Origin: Duganella rivi
GTDB lineage: Bacteria > Pseudomonadota > Gammaproteobacteria > Burkholderiales > Burkholderiaceae_D
NCBI RefSeq assembly: GCF_009857435.1
Contig: NZ_WWCK01000005.1
Coordinates: forward strand, 682,001 to 746,000
DNA: 64,000 nt
Reading direction: 5' to 3'
Made by a program: the position numbers and the translations under genes. Of the stretch, positions 57,954 to 64,000 are shown piece by piece (the stretch's first letter is position 1; each line of letters starts with the position of its first letter). The notes under the pieces are model-generated. The model ran no database searches, was not told the DNA's origin, and worked only from the letters and a program-made list of their open reading frames with translations.

Positions 57954-58325
57954 ATGGCAACAGCCAAAAAAGCAGCACCAGCTAAGAAACCGGCAGCGAA
58001 GCCTGCCGCGAAGAAAGCAGCAGCACCAGCAAAAGCAGCAGCCAAACCAGCGGTGAAAAAAGCACCGGCAGCACGCAAACCTAACGCCGCCTTCATGAAG
58101 GCACTGACGCCATCCGCCTCCTTGGCTGCCGTCGTGGGCGCCGCCGCCCTGCCGCGTACCGAAGTGACCAAGAAAGTGTGGGACTACATCAAGAAGTTCG
58201 ACCTGCAAGATCCGGCCAACCGCCGCATGATCAATGCCGACGACAAGCTGAAAGCCGTATTCGGCGGCAAAGCCCAAGTGTCCATGTTTGAAATGACCAA
58301 GCTCATTTCCGACCACCTGAAATAA
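57954..58325 (+). CDS. H1-like/SWIB-domain protein
   Basis: A 123-residue protein joining a basic H1-like N-terminus (about 1-45, AAKKPAAK-type repeats) to a SWIB/MDM2 domain (about 48-123: FMKALTPSASLAAVVGAAAL, TKKVWDYIKKFDLQDPANRR, NADDKLKAVFGGKAQVSMFE). SWIB domains occur in chlamydial and plant chromatin proteins; bacterial copies are thought to act at the nucleoid. A strong AAGGAGG precedes the ATG, and a terminator follows, so it is probably monocistronic. It is the second H1-like gene in the window. Confidence 0.93.
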   Translation: MATAKKAAPAKKPAAKPAAKKAAAPAKAAAKPAVKKAPAARKPNAAFMKALTPSASLAAVVGAAALPRTEVTKKVWDYIKKFDLQDPANRRMINADDKLKAVFGGKAQVSMFEMTKLISDHLK

Positions 58326-58347
58326 GGCGGGCACTGACAAAAAAAGA

Positions 58348-58373
58348 ACCGGGGCAATCCCCGGTTTTTTTTC
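58348..58373 (+). terminator. Intrinsic terminator of the SWIB gene
   Basis: AACCGGGG (58348-58355) pairs with CCCCGGTT (58360-58367) around 4 bases, followed by a T-run. An A-run on the other side may let it also serve the convergent lytic transglycosylase gene. Confidence 0.88.
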
Positions 58374-58392
58374 GCCCACTCGCCTGGCGGCC

Positions 58393-58998
58393 TCACTTCC
58401 AGTTATTCCACGCGGCCAGTACCGCGTTCGGGTATTCGGGCTTGCCGCGGCTACCGTTGTAGCGGCCGAGGGCGAGGTAGAGATTGCCCGCTTCCATGTC
58501 GAGGTACATGCGCAGGATGGCGCAGCCGTAGCGCAGGTTGGTCTGCATGTCGAACAGGGCGCGGCGGTTGCTGTCGCCGATCACATTGGTCCAGAACGGC
58601 ATCACCTGCATGTAGCCGCGCGCGCCGACGATGGAGACGGCGTACTTGCGGTAGGCCGATTCGACCTGAATCAAGCCCAGCACCATGCCCGGATCGAGGC
58701 CGGCGCGGCGCGCTTCGTACCACACGGTGGCGAGGAATTCCTTGCGGGTCTGCTCGTCCGGCAGCTTGCGCTTGAGCCGGTAGGACATGGTTTCCAGCCA
58801 GTTCTGGTAGCGCGCCTGGTCGGAGGGATTGCGGAAGGTTGGCGTCGGCGGCGTGGCGTCCTTGATGGCGTTGGACAGCGCCAGCCGCACCGAGTCGGCC
58901 AGCGCTTCTTCTTTCTGGTTGCCGGCCAGCGCCAGCGGCGCGGCCGGCAACAATCCCGCTAGCGCCACCGCCCCCAGCCAGCGGGACAACAGGCTCAT
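58393..58998 (-). CDS. Lytic transglycosylase, SLT domain
   Basis: A 201-residue exported muramidase-type enzyme. The signal peptide ends about Ala25 (PLALAGN). The SLT domain includes GLIQVESAYRKYAVSIVGAR with catalytic Glu113, GYMQVMPFWTNVIG, NLRYGCAILRMYLD and LALGRYNGSRGK. It cuts glycan strands between MurNAc and GlcNAc, forming anhydro-MurNAc, the substrate class recycled by AmpD and Mpl also in this window. The ATG at 58998 shares a base with the proS stop (TGATG). Confidence 0.93.
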   Translation of the reverse strand: MSLLSRWLGAVALAGLLPAAPLALAGNQKEEALADSVRLALSNAIKDATPPTPTFRNPSDQARYQNWLETMSYRLKRKLPDEQTRKEFLATVWYEARRAGLDPGMVLGLIQVESAYRKYAVSIVGARGYMQVMPFWTNVIGDSNRRALFDMQTNLRYGCAILRMYLDMEAGNLYLALGRYNGSRGKPEYPNAVLAAWNNWK

Positions 58999-60734
58999 CA
59001 CTGCGCCATTTTGCCTTTGATGAAGCCGAGGATGTCGGCCACCGGCACGGCGGTCGCTTCGGTGTCGCGGCGGCCCTGGTACTCGAGGTTGCCCTCTTTC
59101 AGGCCGCGGTCGCCGATCACCACGCGGTGCGGCACGCCGATCAGCTCCCAGTCGGCGAACATCTGGCCCGGACGGTGGCCGCGGTCGTCGATGATGACGT
59201 CGATGCCGGCCGCCACCGCGTCAGCGTACAGCTGCTCGGCCGCTTCCTTGACCGCCTCGCTGCGGTCCATGCCCATCGGGCACAGCACCAGTTCAAACGG
59301 CGCCAGCGCGGTTGGCCAGATGATGCCCTTGTCGTCGTAGTTCTGCTCGATGGCCGCGCCCAGGATGCGGGTGATGCCGATGCCGTAGCAGCCCATTTGC
59401 AGCGGCGCCGGTTTGCCGTTCTCGTCGAGGAAGGTGGCTTTCATGGCTTCCGAGTAGGCGGTGCCGAGCTGGAACACGTGGCCCACTTCGATGCCGCGCT
59501 CGATCGCCAGCACGCCCTTGCCGTCCGGCGAGGCGTCGCCTTCCACCACGTTGCGCAGGTCGGCCACAATGGCCGGCTCGGCGCAGTCGCGGCCCCAGTT
59601 GGCGCCGGTGTAGTGGTAGCCGGCGTCGTTGGCGCCGCACACGAAATCAGCCATATTGGCCACGGTGCGGTCGGCCACCACGGTGACCGGGGCCTTGGTG
59701 CCGATCGGGCCGAGGTAGCCCGGCACGCAGCCGTACACTTCGAGGATTTCCGCCTCGGTCGAGAAGCGGTGCGCGGCCAGGCCCGGCACTTTGCCGACCT
59801 TGACTTCGTTCAGTTCGTGGTCGCCGCGCAACAACAACATGAAATACTGTTTAGTCTGTTTTCCGTCTTTGTCGGCTTCGACGGTCAGGGCGATGGTCTT
59901 GACGGTCTGCGACAACGGCAGCTTGAGCAGCTCGGCCACGGCCTCGCACTTGGTGGCGTTCGGCGTTTCGGTCTTGGTCAAGGCCTGGGCGGCGGCCGGG
60001 CGGGCGGCCGCCAGCGGCAGCGCCTCGGCCGCTTCCATATTGGCCGCGTAGTCCGAGGTCGGGCAGTACACCAGCGCGTCTTCGCCGGTGGAGGCGATCA
60101 CGTGGAATTCATGCGAACCGGTGCCGCCGATGGCGCCGTTGTCGGCCGCCACCGCGCGGAACTTCAGGCCGAAGCGGTTGAAGATGCGGGTGTAGGCGTC
60201 GTACATGATTTTGTACGAGGCTTGCATGCCGGCCAGGTCGCGGTCGAACGAGTAAGCGTCCTTCATGGTGAACTCGCGGCCGCGCATCAGGCCGAAGCGT
60301 GGGCGGCGTTCGTCGCGGAACTTGGTCTGGATGTGGTAAAAATTCAACGGCAGTTGGCGGTACGATTTAATTTCCGAACGAACAACATCGGTGATCACTT
60401 CTTCAGCGGTCGGCTGGAACGCGAACTCGCGGCCGTGGCGGTCTTTGATGCGCAGCAATTCGGCGCCCATTTTGTCCCAGCGGCCGGTCTCTTGCCACAG
60501 CTCGGCCGGCTGAATCAGGGGCATCAGCAGCTCAATTGCGTTCGACTGGTTCATTTCTTCGCGCACGATGGCTTCCACCTTGCGGATGATTTTCAGGCCC
60601 ATCGGCATGTAGGTGTAGATGCCCGAACCCAGTCGTTTGATCATGCCGGCACGCATCATTAACTGATGGCTGACGATCTCGGCATCGGAAGGTGCTTCTT
60701 TAAGCGTGGAAATAAAAAAACGTGACGCGCGCAT
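58998..60734 (-). CDS. proS: Prolyl-tRNA synthetase (bacterial type with editing domain)
   Basis: A 578-residue class II synthetase. It starts [20 protein letters not shown]; motif 1 is in [20 protein letters not shown], motif 2 in [20 protein letters not shown], motif 3 near [16 protein letters not shown]. An insertion (about 230-400) is the editing domain that hydrolyses Ala-tRNA(Pro), as in the long bacterial form. The C-terminal anticodon-binding domain follows. It is divergent from rppH across about 200 bases and overlaps the lytic transglycosylase start by one base. Confidence 0.98.
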   Translation of the reverse strand: MRASRFFISTLKEAPSDAEIVSHQLMMRAGMIKRLGSGIYTYMPMGLKIIRKVEAIVREEMNQSNAIELLMPLIQPAELWQETGRWDKMGAELLRIKDRHGREFAFQPTAEEVITDVVRSEIKSYRQLPLNFYHIQTKFRDERRPRFGLMRGREFTMKDAYSFDRDLAGMQASYKIMYDAYTRIFNRFGLKFRAVAADNGAIGGTGSHEFHVIASTGEDALVYCPTSDYAANMEAAEALPLAAARPAAAQALTKTETPNATKCEAVAELLKLPLSQTVKTIALTVEADKDGKQTKQYFMLLLRGDHELNEVKVGKVPGLAAHRFSTEAEILEVYGCVPGYLGPIGTKAPVTVVADRTVANMADFVCGANDAGYHYTGANWGRDCAEPAIVADLRNVVEGDASPDGKGVLAIERGIEVGHVFQLGTAYSEAMKATFLDENGKPAPLQMGCYGIGITRILGAAIEQNYDDKGIIWPTALAPFELVLCPMGMDRSEAVKEAAEQLYADAVAAGIDVIIDDRGHRPGQMFADWELIGVPHRVVIGDRGLKEGNLEYQGRRDTEATAVPVADILGFIKGKMAQ

Positions 60735-60937
60735 ACGGTGAATTCTTTTTAAAAAGAGAGGGTTATAATCAACCTAATTTTAAAGGATTAGCTGGCTGAT
60801 GCGTCCATACTTTATACAAATGCGTTCAATAATAGGCTGTCGCAGCGCTTTCCTACCCGGAAATCGGCGGCGGGCAGCTGTTTTGTGGGCAAAAAGATAA
60901 GACCGGGAGCTCAGCCGCAGAAAGTTTGAGGTGCAAT

Positions 60938-61573
60938 ATGCTCGATCGGGAAGGGTTCCGCCCCAACGTCGGCATCATCCTGCTCAACGCCCATAACGAG
61001 GTGTGGTGGGGCAAGCGGGTGCGCGAGCACTCATGGCAGTTTCCGCAAGGCGGCATCAAGTACGGAGAAACGCCGGAACAGGCGATGTATCGGGAGCTGG
61101 AGGAAGAGATCGGTCTGCGGGCCGAGCACGTCAAGATAGTCGGTCGCACCCGCGACTGGCTGCGCTATGAGGTGCCCGACCATTTCATCAAGCGGGAAAT
61201 CCGCGGCCATTACCGTGGCCAGAAGCAGATCTGGTTCTTGTTGCGCATGTGCGCGCGCGACAACGACGTCAACCTGCGCTTGACCGATCACCCGGAATTT
61301 GACGCCTGGCGCTGGCATGATTACTGGGTACCGCTCGATGTCGTGATTGAATTCAAGCGCGAGGTGTACCAGCGCGCGCTGCAGGAATTGTCGCGTTTCC
61401 TGACGTGGCCGCCGAACGGCCACGACCGCCGGCAGCACGGCTCGCGCTACCTGCGCCAGCCGCATCCGCCGCGCGCCACGCCGGCTGCGGCCAGCGCGCC
61501 GGCCTTGGCCGCCGCCTCTGCCGAGCAGCCCGCCTGCGAAGGCGCGGCTGAAGCGGACAAGAAAAGCGCTTAG
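60938..61573 (+). CDS. rppH: RNA pyrophosphohydrolase with Ala-rich tail
   Basis: A 211-residue Nudix enzyme that removes pyrophosphate from mRNA 5' ends and so triggers RNase E decay. Start [20 protein letters not shown]; Nudix box [20 protein letters not shown] (residues 38-60, catalytic REUxEE). The core RppH ends near residue 160; the remaining about 45 residues are an Ala/Pro-rich extension, common in betaproteobacteria. The ATG at 60938 follows GAGG. A bidirectional terminator follows. Confidence 0.96.
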   Translation: MLDREGFRPNVGIILLNAHNEVWWGKRVREHSWQFPQGGIKYGETPEQAMYRELEEEIGLRAEHVKIVGRTRDWLRYEVPDHFIKREIRGHYRGQKQIWFLLRMCARDNDVNLRLTDHPEFDAWRWHDYWVPLDVVIEFKREVYQRALQELSRFLTWPPNGHDRRQHGSRYLRQPHPPRATPAAASAPALAAASAEQPACEGAAEADKKSA

Positions 61574-61574
61574 T

Positions 61575-61607
61575 AAAACGGGACAGCCTGGCTGTCCCGT
61601 TTTTTTC
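61575..61607. terminator. Bidirectional intrinsic terminator between rppH and the nitroreductase gene
   Basis: AAAACGGGACAGC (61575-61587) pairs perfectly with GCTGTCCCGTTTT (61591-61603) around 3 bases, with a T-run to 61606. It directly follows the rppH stop and is 2 bases from the convergent stop. Confidence 0.93.
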
Positions 61608-61609
61608 GT

Positions 61610-62191
61610 TTAAACGATCTGGCAGGCCTGCTCGAACGACAGGCGCGGTGCGCGCGGGCGGATCTTGGCGGCGTCGCCATAGCCGATGTTGCAGATGAAG
61701 TTGGCCTTGACCGGCGTGCCGGCAAAGAAGGCCGCGTCCACCTTGGCGGCGTCGAAGCCCGACATCGGCCCCACATCCAGCCCCAGCGCGCGGGCCGCCA
61801 GGATCAGGTAGCCGCCTTGCAGCGAGGAGTTGCGGAAGGCGGTCGCCTGGATCGCCGCGTCGTTGCCGGCAAACCAAGAGCGCGCGTCGACTGCCGGCGA
61901 CAGCTGCGGCAGCTTCTCGTAGAACTCCATGTCCATGCCGACGATCACGGTAACCGGCGCGGCCAGGGTCTTGGCCAGGTTGCCTTCCGACAGCGCCGGC
62001 GCCAGCTTGGCCTTGGCCTCGGCCGAACGCACGAATACCAGCCGCGCCGGCGAGCCGTTGGCGGCGGTCGGCGCCCAGCGCAGCGCGTCGTATAGCTGCT
62101 GGAGCTGTTCGTCGCTGACTGGACGGTCTTGCCAGCCGTTGTGGGTGTGGGCGTGGTAGAACAGGGTGTCGAGGGCGGATTGGTTCAGCAT
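61610..62191 (-). CDS. Malonic semialdehyde reductase/nitroreductase-family protein (RutE/HadB-like)
   Basis: A 193-residue FMN-dependent nitroreductase-fold protein. Family features are [58 protein letters not shown] and [20 protein letters not shown]. RutE-type members reduce malonic semialdehyde to 3-hydroxypropionate in pyrimidine breakdown; no other rut gene is here, so the substrate is uncertain. The ATG at 62191 (MLNQSALD) is chosen; the longer frame to 62368 crosses the DUF1841 gene. Confidence 0.9.
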   Translation of the reverse strand: MLNQSALDTLFYHAHTHNGWQDRPVSDEQLQQLYDALRWAPTAANGSPARLVFVRSAEAKAKLAPALSEGNLAKTLAAPVTVIVGMDMEFYEKLPQLSPAVDARSWFAGNDAAIQATAFRNSSLQGGYLILAARALGLDVGPMSGFDAAKVDAAFFAGTPVKANFICNIGYGDAAKIRPRAPRLSFEQACQIV

Positions 62192-62264
62192 GGTCTGCTC
62201 GTCAAGTTGGTGAAATTGGCATGATAACAGGCGCGCGCGGTGCCCAGCTTCTGCAAGAGGTACA

Positions 62265-62699
62265 ATGGCGGCCATGTTTAATCCATCTTCCGACGACGTC
62301 CGCCGATTCTTCTGCGAGACCTTCCGCAAGCAGCGCGCCAGCGAGATCCTGACGCCGCTCGAGACCATGGCCTCCGACTGGATCCGCCACCATCCCGAAT
62401 ACCACGACGTGCTCAGTGACGTGGAGACGGCGCTGAGCCGCGACTACCAGGTCGAGGGCGCGCAGGCCAACCCCTTCCTGCACCTGTCGATGCACCTGTC
62501 GATCGACGAGCAAATCTCGATCGACCAGCCGCCCGGCATCCGCGCGCTGGCGACCGAGCTCACGCTCAAGCTCGACGATGCGCACGCGGCGCAGCACGAA
62601 ATCATGGAATGCCTGGGCGAGATGATCTGGAACGCCCAGCGCACCGGCACCCCGCCCGACGGCGTCGCCTATATCGAAGCCATCAAACGCCGCCTGTAA
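62265..62699 (+). CDS. DUF1841-family protein
   Basis: A 144-residue (or 141-residue) conserved protein with DUF1841 features [60 protein letters not shown] and [20 protein letters not shown]. Function unknown; two conserved histidines lie in HLSMHLS. ATG at 62265 has AGAGG five bases upstream; the ATG at 62274 gives the more usual MFNPS start. Its stop is one base before a 90-bp perfect palindrome. Confidence 0.9.
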   Translation: MAAMFNPSSDDVRRFFCETFRKQRASEILTPLETMASDWIRHHPEYHDVLSDVETALSRDYQVEGAQANPFLHLSMHLSIDEQISIDQPPGIRALATELTLKLDDAHAAQHEIMECLGEMIWNAQRTGTPPDGVAYIEAIKRRL

Positions 62700-62700
62700 A

Positions 62701-62790
62701 TCCGGGGTCAGGTCCTCCATTTCTACACGAGCTCTGCCGTAGCCGAGGCTACGGCAGAGCTCGTGTAGAAATGGAGGACCTGACCCCGGA
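62701..62790. repeat. 90-bp perfect palindrome between DUF1841 and cytochrome c genes
   Basis: A 44-base arm (62701-62744) is exactly complementary to 62747-62790 with only GA between. Outer bases TCCGGGGTCAGGTCC echo the GGGGTCAGACC core of the other intergenic repeats. It fills the convergent gap almost completely. It could form a long mRNA hairpin or a DNA cruciform. Confidence 0.95.
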
Positions 62791-62796
62791 GTTTTA

Positions 62797-63141
62797 TCAG
62801 CGGTGGGTGGCCAGGTTGCCCGGCAAGCTGTGCAGGTAGGCCGCCACGTCTTTGATGTCCTGGTTGCTCAGCGGCTTGACCTGGCCGGTCATGATAGCGT
62901 TGTTGCGGCCATAGGCGCCGTCGCCGCGCTTGTAGGTTTTCAGCGCGTGCTCCAGATAATCGCGGTGCTGGCCGGCCAGCTTCGGATAGCTGGGGTCGAT
63001 CGGCGTATTGAAATCCTTGCCGTGGCAGCTGAAGCAGGCGTATTTTTCGGCCAGGGCTTTGCCAGCGTCGACGTTGCCGGCCGCCTGGGCGGCGCCGGCG
63101 GCCAGCAGGGTCAGGCCCAGGGCGGCGATGAATTTGCTCAT
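62797..63141 (-). CDS. Periplasmic c-type cytochrome (class I)
   Basis: A 114-residue exported monoheme cytochrome. Signal peptide to about Ala21 (GAAQAAGN); heme site Cys36-x-x-Cys39-His40 in ACFSCHGKD; probable axial Met in AIMTGQVKPLS; IKDVAAYLHSLPG is the C-terminal helix. Start taken at ATG 63141 with GAGG upstream; an in-frame ATG at 63156 overlaps the upstream gene's stop (ATGA) and adds five residues before the signal peptide. Confidence 0.9.
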   Translation of the reverse strand: MSKFIAALGLTLLAAGAAQAAGNVDAGKALAEKYACFSCHGKDFNTPIDPSYPKLAGQHRDYLEHALKTYKRGDGAYGRNNAIMTGQVKPLSNQDIKDVAAYLHSLPGNLATHR

Positions 63142-63152
63142 GAACTCAGTCC

Positions 63153-63491
63153 TCATTTCGGGTCAGACGTACGGGTCTGCTGCGAGTAGAACGCCGCCAC
63201 ATCGGCAATGTCCTGGTCCGACAGGCTGGCGGCAATGCCTTTCATCGATGGATGCTTGCGATCGCCTTTTTTGTACGCCTGCAGCGCACTTTCGATGTAC
63301 TTGGCCGACTGGCCGCCGATCATCGGCACGGCAAACACTTCGGGGAAGGTGGCTTTGTAGCCGGGGATGCCGTGGCAGCCGATGCACATTTCTATCTTGG
63401 CCTTGGCGTTCTGGGCGTTGCCCACAACGTCCGCAGCAACGCCGATTTGCGACAGGCCTGCCAGCACGAGGAGTGCGGTGAGTTTTTTCAT
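63153..63491 (-). CDS. Periplasmic c-type cytochrome (class I)
   Basis: A 112-residue exported monoheme cytochrome, paralogous to its downstream neighbour: signal peptide to about Ala20 (SQIGVAAD), heme site Cys36-x-x-Cys39-His40 in MCIGCHGIPG, probable axial Met in HPSMKGIAASLSD and a C-terminal IADVAAFYSQQT helix. The heme cysteines fall at the same positions in both proteins, supporting tandem duplication. ATG at 63491 (MKKLTALLVL) gives a clean signal peptide. The pair may act as electron donors to a terminal oxidase. Confidence 0.9.
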   Translation of the reverse strand: MKKLTALLVLAGLSQIGVAADVVGNAQNAKAKIEMCIGCHGIPGYKATFPEVFAVPMIGGQSAKYIESALQAYKKGDRKHPSMKGIAASLSDQDIADVAAFYSQQTRTSDPK

Positions 63492-63690
63492 GGTGTCTCT
63501 AAGTAAGTAATCGGATACAGCTATATCGGATACTTCTACCACGGTGTCACTATATTGACTTTTGTACTATTTGTGCAGGGATTCTAACTCAAGTACTTTT
63601 TAGAAACAACACGGCGCCGCCGCGCTCTCGAGCACCGGCTCTAGCGTTTCCTTCTATACTGTTTTATCTTTTCCATTCTGGACCACTCCC

Positions 63691-64000
63691 ATGCAAGCAC
63701 GTTTTGAAGGCTCCGACCAGTACGTCGCCACCGCCGACCTGAAACTGGCCGTCAACGCCGCCCTCACCCTGCAGCGCCCGCTGCTGATCAAGGGCGAACC
63801 CGGCACCGGCAAGACCATGCTGGCCGAGGAAGTGGCTGCCGCGCTGAATATGCCGCTGATGCAGTGGCACGTGAAGTCCACCACCAAGGCCCAGCAGGGC
63901 CTGTACGAGTACGACGCGGTGTCGCGCCTGCGCGATTCCCAGCTCGGCGACGAGCGCGTGCGCGATATCCACAATTACATTGTCAAGGGCGTGCTGTGGC
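63691..64000 (+). CDS. MoxR-family AAA+ ATPase, C-terminus beyond window
   Basis: About 103 codons are visible from the ATG at 63691. The sequence MQARFEGSDQYVATADLKLA is followed by Walker A GEPGTGKTMLAEEVA (from Gly35) and WHVKSTTKAQQGLYEYDAVS, as in the cbbQ/norQ/MoxR-type 'AAA family ATPase' subgroup. Such ATPases usually work with a VWA-domain protein encoded next to them to insert metals or activate enzymes; that partner would be outside the window. Confidence 0.88.
   Translation, partial: MQARFEGSDQYVATADLKLAVNAALTLQRPLLIKGEPGTGKTMLAEEVAAALNMPLMQWHVKSTTKAQQGLYEYDAVSRLRDSQLGDERVRDIHNYIVKGVLW

Noticed and set aside
63691..64000. Start of a defence or MoxR-VWA system
   Set aside because: Only the ATPase N-terminus is visible; the partner genes needed to argue for such a system are outside the window.

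Overview
The window is GC-rich, densely coded chromosomal DNA. Gene order and protein families point to a betaproteobacterium of the order Burkholderiales, most likely Oxalobacteraceae (Massilia/Duganella/Janthinobacterium group). The pointers are yqgE-ruvX-pyrR-pyrB, the rubredoxin-pilGHIJ-chpA block next to thiD-hemL, tlpA-aroQ-accB-accC-prmA-DUF3426, ypjD-PP0621-pilS-pilR-ampD and lysine/alanine-rich H1-like proteins. This assignment is inference from recognisable families, not a database result. Almost everything is core housekeeping; I saw no rRNA, tRNA, prophage, transposase, plasmid gene or CRISPR array.

Layout. 1-2.0 kb: pyrimidine/Holliday-junction block (pyrB partial, pyrR, ruvX, yqgE), minus strand. 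2.1-3.6 kb: photolyase. 3.6-13.1 kb: Pil-Chp chemosensory operon for type IV pili (pilG, pilH, pilI, pilJ and a 1,872-residue hybrid kinase) led by rubredoxin. 13.2-15.3 kb: thiD-hemL. 15.3-18.3 kb: a two-gene ABC transporter (fused double permease plus ATPase) without a binding protein. 18.5-20 kb: an unknown protein and CorA. 20.0-27.7 kb: a minus-strand chain of eight genes, most overlapping by 1-4 bases (mpl, yqiA, ubiC, RNB ribonuclease, DUF6445 dioxygenase, TonB-like, aroE, mtgA). 27.8-35.1 kb: plus-strand block (nucleotidyltransferase-like, TlpA, aroQ, accBC, prmA, DUF3426, PfkB kinase). 35.2-37.8 kb: YggT, an H1-like repeat protein and a roughly 960-bp non-coding gap. 37.8-39.8 kb: a divergent MarR repressor/FAD monooxygenase pair with a visible promoter and paired operators. 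40-44.1 kb: nrdB and nrdA with an NrdR-box pair. 44.3-49.2 kb: ampD, pilR, pilS, PP0621, YpjD. 49.2-56.3 kb: a block between ypjD and ffh holding a TauABC/SsuABC-type transporter, an M48 protease-DUF898 pair and a secreted propeller lipoprotein. 56.4-64 kb: ffh, SWIB/H1-like, lytic transglycosylase-proS, rppH, a nitroreductase, DUF1841, two c-type cytochromes and the start of a MoxR ATPase.

How they work together. Two parts of type IV pilus control are present: the Chp chemosensory array and the PilS-PilR two-component system that normally drives sigma-54-dependent pilin expression. Cell-wall genes (mpl, ampD, mtgA, lytic transglycosylase) are spread across several operons. The most distinctive non-coding signals are GGGGTC(A/T)GACC-type palindromes found only at convergent gene ends, a 90-bp perfect palindrome, NrdR boxes, MarR operators, two apparently leaderless genes and an orphan terminator in the 960-bp gap. 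I did not find a convincing new defence or mobile system; the best novelty candidates are listed as findings.
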